Source: Siphonodentalium dalli (lineage: Eukaryota; Mollusca; Scaphopoda; Gadilida; Siphonodentaliidae). Taken from it: DNA of 64,000 nt. Below, in pieces: positions 13,064 through 25,000 of this stretch. Location: contig CP136063.1 in NCBI GenBank assembly GCA_032622095.1, forward strand, positions 92,047,980 to 92,111,979, written 5' to 3'. The first letter of the stretch is position 1. Each line of letters starts with the position of its first letter. The notes beneath the pieces were generated by a model. That model searched no databases and was not told the DNA's origin. It saw nothing but the letters and a program-made list of their open reading frames with translations. Both the position numbers and the translations under genes were made by a program.

Positions 13064-16000
13064 GTAAGTAAAGAAATTACCAATACTCATCCCGTTAAGT
13101 AACCCTTTCATGACGGAAACCGTGCTGGTGCAGCTTTAAAGATCGTGTGCCAGTGCATTCTCTTATATATGCGAGTCTCCCAAAGTGAACCTATCATATA
13201 CAAGAGAATGCACTGACTTACAAGGTCAAGGTATTGTTAGACCAATGTATTATCTTATATATGCGAGGCTCCCTACGGGAGATTCGCATGCAAAAATAAG
13301 AGGATGCATTGGCACAGTGTTCTCGCAAAATTTCAGGAAGCTTCAGTCATGGAAGGGTTAACTGGTCCTGAAGTAATTATATCACGTTGTCGTTCCCTTC
13401 TTATCTTGGTATGATGATGATGATCAGAAGTCACGCTGTCGGTGCCAACGGCCAAAAGTTTTCGAAAATGTCCATGCAAAGAACATTTCATTTAGCCTAA
13501 AATTTGAAGTCTGCGATAACCTCTCCGATTATAATCAGATCACTATTAAACCCTTATTTCACTAACCGGTAATGAGCAATTGCTGCCTGTGTGCGGACGG
13601 TCAACGGAATAACGTATAGCATACGTTCACTGTGGGCTTATTTCAGAATCGAATAAGTCCAACATGAACCTATTTGAATATTTATATTCAATATGAACCT
13701 ATTTGCACGATAATATGTAACATCAGCTATATGTATGTGTATGATTCCTGGCACAACGACGCTTGGAGATTTCAAACTGAAAATTAGATTGGAATTGTTG
13801 TAAAATTAAGTATTACCAACAAATTATCACTGTAAAGTGTGGTTTATCCCTTCTATATTTAATGGATTCTCCCACTCAGTTATAAGAGTTTTCATTGGAA
13901 TCGTTTATTATTAATGTGAAGGGGTGTTCCACTGGGTGTTCCGGAAAAAATAAGCAGACGACAGACAATAGAAAATACAGAAAAAACCATATCCATTGGT
14001 GGGATATGTTCACATAATAAATTCAACTTAGAAAGGGTTTTCCAGAAATTGAAATATTTTGCGAGAAAAATTAGCTCACGACTCCCGATGCCCAAAGATT
14101 TCCTATCGTTTTACACAACGTAAATTAATCTATTTTATCGTCTCGGTGGCCTGTTTCCGTTTACCGTTGTGTATTGGCTTAGGTGAAGTAGCGCATCGGT
14201 ATATAAATCTTCATATTAACGTTCAATTTTATTGCAGTTCCAGCACGAATTATCGATAGACTCTCGTCGGAAGATGTCCTCACGACAGAGGGAGAAACTG
14301 TTACACTTATCTGCAATGTTACGGGGATACCACCACCAACTGTTAACTGGTTTCGACGACCTTTCAATTACGGCAAGCGAGAAAGTAAGTTTACTTTTAC
14401 AAGTATATACATTGTATCAGGGGCGGGACTGATATGGGTTATCATCACCAAGATCACGGAACAAGTATTGTGACGTTTAATTCCGGTAACATGCAGTGAA
14501 TAAGTTTTATATTTAGAGTTAATAATATGTCTTTCCAGTACACCATGGATATTCCAGTACACCATGGATATCTAGCAGCATAGATTCAGTTTAAAAATCA
14601 GAGCCACTGCATTTAATTCTAAAGACCTAAATATGTAGGATCGAATACAGTCTAGTCTATATTTTTCATATGTTATGATGGAATGTTGACTGGGAAATAA
14701 TCTGTGGATAATGTTCGAGCAAGTGCCTGGCGTTTTATATGGTCATCTGCCGCAAATATAGCGGCTAATATAAAATGGCTCGTCTCGTATTCCCCTGCCG
14801 ACTCAAGAAATCGGCGAAAATATAGACTATAGATCATATTTGGTTATGTATGGATATGTCTGAATGCAGACAAATAATTATGCAGTTATGATTTTATGGC
14901 TCTGCTTTTAAACTTGTACCATGTGCGGGTGCCTAGAGGGGTAACACATACTCGGTGGTATATAGTATTTGCTCGAATGTCATGTCCAGATGTCTCAGTT
15001 AAAAATGCACAAACTTGCTTTGATATGAAAAATGATATGCAGGGACTATCGTTGAGTGAATCGTGTTTTATCGAATTATTGGTGTTGCTGCATTTTGTAT
15101 TAATTGTGATATCTAGGTAATCTAACATTATCGATATAAAACTAGAAAGTGTTCTGTGGTCGCAGGATCCCTATCTTCGAAATCACATAACAGTAAATAT
15201 GCATGTGTGGAATTGATATTTAACAAATGTTATTAAGAATCGGGAGACATTATTATTTCCATAGGAATTAAGTCAAGCACAATCCTATATATTGTGTGTA
15301 TCATCTCCACCAAATTTAGGTATTCACCCAGGGGGGGGGGGGGGGTCTGCAAAAAAATTCCGTATATAGGGCCGGGGTGGGTGGGTGGTCCAGAGGCGGA
15401 AAAAATGGTGCTTGTAAATTTTTTCCAAAATGAGTTTTTTTCAAACAATTTACAAGTACTGATCATGTAATGTTGTTTGTAAGCATGTTAGTACCATGAT
15501 TGTTGGTATAGGGCTATATAGGCAGCTAAAGTGACTCTTTAGACTCAGATTTAGCAACATTCTGGATTTCACAGTATCCCGGACCACTTCACAGTGGACC
15601 ACCGTATTAACGTTCAGGAAACTTATGATCAACGGAAGAAATATTTAGTAACAAAATTAATATATTACCCAGTTGTATTATCTGAATAAAAGTAATAAAA
15701 CAAAAAAACTCTATCACAAATTGGATACTAAATGGTGAATACTCAATGATGACTACTAGTAGATATCATTAACCTGATTGTTGCATAACATGAAATTGAA
15801 AAGGGTATCTCATAAATTGAAATAAAATGTCTGAAATACTGTCTTGTTCTGACATGTAATCAAATTCATTCCTTCTGGTTATTTCTCATCTTGAATGATT
15901 GCTAGTAATGTTAATTTGCAACAATTATCCAAATAAAACTGAATTGGTTATGATGAATGACATTACTGTTTAGTGCTCAGACAATCCCAATTGAAGGTGA

Positions 16001-19000
16001 CGCTATTCTCATTGAATTTCCGAACTTCATCTGGGAGCTTTACTGCTCAACAAGACGAAACTAAAATACTAATTGTATACTGTTATCACTTACAAATAGA
16101 TGAACTGAAATAATGTGATGCATTCAGATGCATTGAGAAATGACATTCAATTCTTCATTCTGGTCTATCACCATACCAAACCACATCAAAATTTGACAAC
16201 CGACTCTTAACTTATATTGCAAAAACTTTGTATGGACTGAATTTCATAAAGTCTAACAGGGCCCATAACTCTGGTAGGCATTGGTGGTCATAACCCGCGA
16301 TATTCTGCATATTTGTCCCCCATTTCTGGTCCGTCACCATGCCACAGGGCAGCAAATATGACAACTGACTCTTGAGTGAAAATTCAAAATGTTTGTACGG
16401 ACAGACGGCTCGAGACATCAACTATATACCCGCCGACTAATATCGGGCAGTATAATAACCATATATCTATGTGTATACCTAACCAAAAAACAATTCCCCT
16501 CCCCACCCCATCCCGTTGGATAAAACTAAAGAGTTCTTTGATCATGCACATATAATTGTGGAACCCCTGACCTGTTTACCACTATTTACACTGGCCAGTG
16601 TTCTCTGTCAGACACAACACACTCGATATATTAAGGCTATAATGGGGTCTAGGGCAATTTGTGACATATAGTGTACCTATATACACAATGCTTAATTAAT
16701 AATGTTGTTAGATACTGAAAACACCAGGAAACACATGGAAATACAGTATATTTTTCGTTTTTCTGATCTGTGTTTGCCAATTAGTAAGGCAGTTAACACA
16801 GTTATTGAAGAACGGCTAAAAAAAACCTCTGAAATTTTGATAAAAACATGAGAAACGGGGGGTGGGTCCCCAAAATTTTGGAGGAAAACAATATTTTTTT
16901 TGCAAAAATGGGGTGGTGGGTCCCTCGAGGTCGGAAAAAAACTTTTTGGGCCCTATATGTGCAATTTTTTTCCAGACCCCCCCCCCCCCCTGATTCACCA
17001 AAGAAAATCATTTAAGAAAAAGATCGTCTTGAACATTAGGGGGGCAGTTACCAGATGGTCAAACAGTTTAAATTACTGAATTTAATAAGTAAGTCTTTCT
17101 GATCCTTAACCCTTTCATGACTTGAACTTTCTGAATTTTTGCGAAAACACTGTGCCAATGCATTATCTTATATAATTATGCGAGTCTCCCATAGGGCGCC
17201 TCGCATATATAAGAGAATGCATTGACCTAAACATATTTATCTTCACATTGTAATCCAGTGCATTCTCTTATATATGCGAGGCTCCCTATGGGAGCCTCAC
17301 ATATATAAGTGAATGCACTGGCACAGGATCTTTAATGAAAGGGTTAATGAATGGAAATAGTCAGCCAGAATAATGGTAATTCCATCTAATAATATGAAAT
17401 TTTCTTGATGTTTGAGTTAAGGTGAATAAATAATGTGTATTTATATGCGTATTAATGCATTCTTTTTCAGCCTATACAACTTACCCCACGGCTCCTCACG
17501 TGCTTTTGATTGGTATTTCTTTTGACAGGAATCGGGGTGAATGGTGAGGTGCTGATCATTCACAACATATCCAGGTGGTGCGACGACATTTATGAATGTG
17601 ACTGTGCTAATGGAGTCGAGGCTCCGGTAACGAGGAAAATAAAAGTCACAGTCCATTGTGAGTTACCTGTACCAGAAAACTAAAGATAACATTAGTCCAT
17701 TATTTAAAAACAGCCGGTTATTACAGAACGCACAGTTATTATACAATTTGATTTAACCCTTTACCCAATAGAAGGGCCCTGTGCCAATGCATTCTCTTAT
17801 ATATGCGAGTCGACCATAGGTCGCCTCGCATATATAAGAGAATGCATTGGCTTAACACATTAAAAATTATAAAATTGTTAAAGAATGTAAGAAAAAATGG
17901 TAAAAAGTGTTAAAAAAAAGATTTATTTTAGGCCAATGCATTCTCTTATATATGCGAGGCGACCTATGGTCGACTCGCATATATAAGAGAATGCATTGGC
18001 ACAGGGCTAACTGTAACTATCACAATGTGGTCAAGGAGTCGGTTCCAATGATATCCATATTTGTATGGTTCTATTGAGACAGACCGAAGATATTTTAGGC
18101 TGTTGAAGCTTTATTTGGCCGGTTTTGGCCGGTTTGTTGGGTAAAGGGTTAAGCATCAGTGTATGTTTTGTTATTCTGCGTAACCAATGGTTATAGAGAT
18201 CTTGTATCGCATAACCTTGGGCTATGTGCCATTCTATATATGCCAGACAAAGTTATTTTACAAGTTATTTTGTTGTAACTATATTTTGTAGTTAGACAAA
18301 CCATGTTGCACCACTTATTAAACGTGGCTATCCAGCAAATTATAAAGCCGCAATCATTTGACCGCGACTACGAGTCAAAATCAACATAGTTCATAATTCT
18401 GACTGATAATACAACAACCAAAAGCACACTCTATTTCGGAGTGGTCACTTTAAAGATAAACAATCCGATTTAACGCTCCTAAATTACTATTTCTTCGGCT
18501 TTGGGGATAAATTTTTTAGATTTGAGTCGAGGAACCCACCCACCAAAGCCAAAAGTTATCAGATTTCGAGTTTTTGAAATCTGTTATTTTTCACGACCTC
18601 GAATATATAACTCATTTTTGGGCAATTTTATGCTATAGTTGATAGTGTTAGAATTATTTTTGGCAATTCATTGATTCTGATAAGTGAAGCGGCATTTAAA
18701 CAATGTTGTTGTTGTTGTTATTGTTGTTGTTGGAATATGATGCTATGTGGATAATCGAATCGGATTGTGTACCTTTGAATGTTCAAAAACAACAACTGAG
18801 ACGAGTTTCAACAGCAATAATATAAAATATTCATGCATTTTCAGACTAGATGTTTTAGTCAGAAAAGGCACTATAACTATCGCTGAATTTGTCACTCTCA
18901 TCAGGGGGAGGGGGTCTGCAAATTTTTTCCGAACACTAGGCGATGGTGGGTGGGTGGTTCAGCAGCCCGGTTTACACATTTTTTCCTGGCCCTGTAATTT

Positions 19001-22000
19001 GTTTACTAGAGTCATTTTTCTTCAAAATAATGGGACAAAAGGTTTAAAGAATTCTTCTATTATGTAATAGGTATGCACTTAACTCTTGATATGGGGGGTT
19101 GAGTTCACCATCAGTTAATAATGAGGGATGACACCAAGGGGTAATAAAAAGTTCAGCTTGCTAAATGGGTCCATCAAGGATATATCAATGCACATTGACA
19201 TGGATAGGCTCAGATTTAAATAGTTCTATTAAAAATCATTTATTCAACCTGATATAAATGAAAACATAACACTAATAGATTCTTCAAATAAATGTAAACT
19301 CTTCACTGAACTCTTCAAATAAAAATAGACTATTCAAAAACCATAATAAAATAAAACAAATGTGTTAAAACAAACTTTGACCGATTGCAGCGATCTTTGG
19401 TATATGGGTCTATGATCACCTCTTGATGGGAGCTGCCAAATTTGAATGATTTTTTTATGAAAAATATGGCCGCTGGCAGCCATATTGGATTTTACTCTTT
19501 GCATCACTAAGTCCTTTAACACACCCTGCAGAGCTTATCCCTCAGCCGAATTTTTTTTTTTTAAATAAAAATTAAAAAAAAAGCTGCCAGTAGCAATTTG
19601 GATTTTACTCTTTGTATGACCAAATAGTTTAGCACACCTTACAGCCTGTTACAGGTCACATTTCTCATCCAATCATCACCAAACTTCATACGGATCTTCA
19701 AAGTGACCTCTAGATGGGAGCCTCCATTTTTTACCCAAATTTGTTTTAAAACAAACATGGCCACCAGCAGCCATCTTGGATTTGAAATATCAATCCAACA
19801 GCATACTCTACAGCCCACATTTATTGGACAATTGTTTTTGAAACTTTACAGTCTTGTTGGTAAATAAATAGTAGGAATGCTTCTATAATCATAATACGGA
19901 ACATTCATCAGATAAGATCAGGAAAACTGAGTAAAATAGTCATTTGAAGCAGTTTGGAGGGGGTGGGTCCCTATCCCAGAATCGGAAAAAATAAAAATTA
20001 GGGGGGGTGGGTACCCAGAGGGCGGCCAAAATAAAAAAGCGCCTAGTGTCCGGAATTTTTTTCCCTGACCCCCCCCCCCCCCCCTGCTCTCATCGGTTTT
20101 TAGTGATAAAGTTACACAGGTTCCCGAAATTGTGATAATTTACCCCGGTTGTGGAGAATTGTGATAAAGTTACACAGTTTAAGGTAATCTCACAATATGA
20201 ACGTGATTTAAAAGTGACCGAGGGAAATACTGTTCAGTTTTTGGCAAGTGATAATCTCATAATTTAAGAAATATTGTATCGGAGGTGGTAATTTTTATCG
20301 CAGAAAAAAAAAATTATATTTGGTTGCTCTACATGAAACTTTATTAACCTGGGTAACTTTATCACAATTCTCCCCAACCTGGGTAACTTTATTATAATTT
20401 CGGGAAACATTCGGAAAATTTCGAATAACTTTATCACCAAAAAGATGAGAGTGACCAATTCAGCCTACTAATAACTATAAGCTTCAATTCAAAATTGGGT
20501 GACGTAACCTGATGGGCCTATACTGGTGCGGATATTGCGACCTCAGCTTGGCTCCTTCGATTAAAGTCTACAGAATCTCCACACTATTGATAAGCGTGAA
20601 CATGATCTCCATACCAGTCTGGATCTCTAAATACCACACATCACAACAATGTATGCTGCTCAGAACATGATTTTTTGCGAAATGTGTATTCAGGTCTGAA
20701 CTTTTTCAACGATACGGCACACTTTCAGATCATAGTGTGGATGGGAACATTTGTGTTATCAGATCCATGCATTTTACAATTGTATTTTTCATTCTCGATC
20801 CAGATCCACCGGAAGTTAGATTACCAAATAAAAGAATGGGCCAATCGCGAGGCAAAGAGACAATTCTACAATGTATTATCGCAGCCAATCCACAGAGCGT
20901 GACGTCATGGGAGAGGAACGGGCGGGAAATTGTTACCAGTTTGAAATACCGAACAGAGATGTATACAGAGGATGACGACGAGACGTTGTCTTGGAATCTG
21001 CACATCCGGGATATTACAGAAGATGATTATGGGGAATACACGTGCACTGCTAGCAACGAGCTCGGTTACGACTCAGAGACCATGCTTCTTTATGGTAAGT
21101 ACTTACAGAGTATAACTGACGACATTTCCAAAACTATTAGCATCGTCATTTAGCTTGGTCCCTCTATACTCAAGACATATCACGTATTCCTTCATGGGTT
21201 TCGTTTCTATTTGCCAAACAGAAAGTTCATTAGATCTCACTGAAATGCATGGCACATCATCGTTAGTAAACTTATATGGTCATTTTGTCGGTCTGTGCAT
21301 TGTATCTCCGTCTTTGAGAATGGTCCGACATGATAGATCTATACACCTTTCGGTCAAACATGTCCAACTGTTGAAAGTTTCATGCGTCAACCATCAAGTT
21401 GCCAACTAAATCATTTCCGAGCTTCTGGTGTTAAGAAATCAGAATCCGATTTATTCATATTAGAACATCATCTATAACGTGGATGAATACTCGTTTCAAT
21501 TCCAAAAAGGAATTGTTGCTCTTTCTGCTATTCAGGTTACGTTGTATTAAATTGTCATTCTGTGTATGCCAAATATATAGGACAATATTGACTGCACCAT
21601 GCACGTGTATATGATTGCTTATGATTGGATATCGACATGATATAATAATCTCGCTTTCTATTGCAGATCACACTGAATACCATAAACCTATAACAACGGA
21701 AAGACTACTAACAGAGCAACCATTTCCAGCTACAACGTTGACAACATACAGACCGATACCCGTCTATACACACAAAAATTCGTTTAACGTTAAACCTCGT
21801 AACCGTGGCAACAAAAAGCCAGTGTACGTCAATGGTCGAACGTTCAAAGGGAACCAACCTACGAAACCATACACATATGATTCAGTGCTGGACGGTGTCG
21901 GAAATTCTGGTAAACAGCGTAAGAGTCACAAATTCCTCAAACAAAATGAACCCACGCCCACAATTTGTGTCGGGAGCCTTTTGCCAATGTGTAGGTCAAA

Positions 22001-25000
22001 TTTTCAAGTCCCGCTTCTTTCTCTTTTTGTTTCAATGCGCATAGTGCTTATTATATTAAAACTTTACTTCTTGGCTGTGGCTATATTCACAATCTTCTTG
22101 CATGGACTTGCAGAATATCACAGTTGCATGTATGTGGTGAAAGCCGTCATATCTGTCCATATACTCGACGGAACTTGACAAGTCCTGTGTTTTCAAACTG
22201 GGCACAAACAGAACTTCAACTATGGCCACGAAAGATCCCCAATTCGGCGTCGTATAACTCATCTGAACGCAAAGTCTGTAGCCATCAGTGTAGCTCTATT
22301 TATCAGACATGCATTTTAACTTTATATCCCCGAATCGCCCGGTCGGTGAATACATGTGCATATTCCCCTCCCATGGACGTCATGGACACCGCAAATGAAA
22401 CCACGGCCCTGTTGTTCACCATTTTAAAATGCGCTGTCCGATTTGACACCAAAAGTAGTAAAAATTTCCTAAGCCATGTTTAGGCATATCAGGCAAAAGA
22501 AATTTGAAGAATACTTGCAACCACCATCCACATGACACAGGCGTTGAAAACCAATACGAAATATCACAATTGAGAACTCTTTTATGACCTATTATATACC
22601 GCTTTTGTGAAATTAGCCCTTTCGTGTCGGGAGCTGCGCTGGTGCAGCATTGAAGACCCTGTGCAAGTGCATTCTCTTATATATGCTAGAATGCAATGGC
22701 TTACAAGATCACGGTATACATATGGTTAGGCACATGCATTCTCTTATATATGCGAGGCGCCCTATGTGCGACTCGCATATATAAGAGAATACATTGGCAC
22801 AGAGTTTTCACTCCAGTCATCGAAGGGTTAAAGCATGGCCGATCTTTATCAGAGACTCTCCTTCGATTGTTTGGTATCCCGACAAACATTTATAACTTAC
22901 TATTACTTCCTCGTTTGAAAGTTGATTTCTGACGGCCTCCTATTAACCATTTCTACACTAAATACCCATTGACGAGTAGTTCTCTTAGGAAATGTTCAAA
23001 CAATACGTTCAACAAGCGATCATAGTCTTTTGTTGAACATATCATCTGAACATTTACCACGAATACATATAGGGCTCCTACTGCACTTATATGCTCTGCC
23101 GGCTTCTTTATGTTTCCTGAACATGCCCCCAGAAGAATAATAGACCATTCCGATTTATACTCGTATAACTGAATGGGAGAATCCATTTAGTATATAACGG
23201 TGTAAGTGGGTACTGTACACTAAATTTGGCCATTGGGACCATCTCCTTTTATACTCGACATAATATATGCAATAAAAATGAATGAATTTGAGCCATGGAT
23301 TAGTACAAAATTCACTATCTACGGCGATACAAGCAATATGGTAATTATAAACTAATTTGTATTATAATTACCATGCTGTTTGCATCGTTCATAGAGCACA
23401 TGAGTGTATTTTACACTAATCAATGGCTCAATTTCATTCATTTGTTGCATAGGTTATATATTGTGTATAACAGGAGGTGATACAAACAACAATGTAATTA
23501 TAAAGAAAATGAATTTATGGCTGGAGTCATAAATTCATTTTCATTATAATTACTATGTTGTTTGCATCGTTCACAGAGCGCATGAGTGTATTTTGCACTA
23601 ATCCATGACTCAAATTCATTCATTTGTTGCATATATTCTGTTGAGTATTAAAGGAGGTGGTCCCATAAATGGCCGGATTTAGGGTACAGTGCCCCTTTAA
23701 TTGACTCGTGATGGTGATTTTATGGTGTCAAATCGTATGGGACATCTTGAACATTCCATCGAACATCTACAGATTGTGTTTCAACCATGCTATATATCGC
23801 TTCAGCTTCGATCCGGTCTTCATATACTGTAGGAATGGCGGCTGTGTTTCTCTTTTCTTCGCGATGACTAAGGTATATGCTCATGTAGGATATAGTTGCA
23901 GTTGATGTATTGTTGGCCTATCAACAGCATGTAATTGGTTATGGTTGTAGACAAAATTATGTTCCGTTGGTCTATTATGAATATGGTTGTGGTTGTTTAG
24001 ATATGCAAGTAGTTGACGTCACGTTCACGGTGGTTATGGTTGTGCCCATAGTTGATGACATATTAATCACCGACATTATTATAGTGGTTATGGTTGTACC
24101 CATAGTTGATTACATGTTAATCACCGACATTATTATAGTGGTTATGGTTGTGCCCATAGTTGATGACATGTTAATCACCGACATTATTATAGTGGTTATG
24201 GTTGTGCCCATAGTTGATGACATGTTAATCACCGACATTATTATAGTGGTTATGGTTGTGCCCATAGTTGATGACATGTTAATCACCGACATTATTATAG
24301 TGGTTATGGTTGTGCCCATAGTTGATGACATGTTAATCACCGACATTATTATAGTGGTTATGGTTGTGCCCATAGTTGATGACATGTTAATCACCGACAT
24401 TATTATAGTGGTTATGGTTGTGCCCATAGTTGATGACATGTTAATCACCGACATTATTATAGTGGTTATGGTTGTGCCCATAGTTGATGACATGTTAATC
24501 ACCGACATTATTATAGTGGTTATGGTTGTGCCCATAGTTGATGACATGTTAACCACCGACATTATTATAGTGGTTATGGTTGTACCCTTAGTTGATGACA
24601 TGTTAACCACCGACATTATTATAGTGGTTATGGTTGTGCCCATAGTTGATGACATGTTAACCACTGACATTATTATAGTGGTTGTGAATATTGATGACGT
24701 GATGTCAACATGGTCTGTATAGACAATATATAAATGTTCTGTTTGCAGCCTTGATGCCCTCTAACACTATGTAAGTGGTTGCAGATATAGTTGAGCTCTG
24801 ATGTATCTATAACCCGCTGTATTTAGATGGGTGTGAAGTAAATCATGCATGACTCGCTTTCTCAACTAACCAAGCTTGTATCGCTGATAGATTATACAGC
24901 CATATCCTGTATGATTTGCCCCTCTGCCTACTCTGAAAATCTTGGATAATGCCTTATACTTATTACTTATATTTAACTTTGTGTAGTACTGTTTCCATCT

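Noticed and set aside
16802-17011. Gly/Phe-rich minus-strand frames
   Set aside because: Created by the G runs and A/T runs of the transposon right end.
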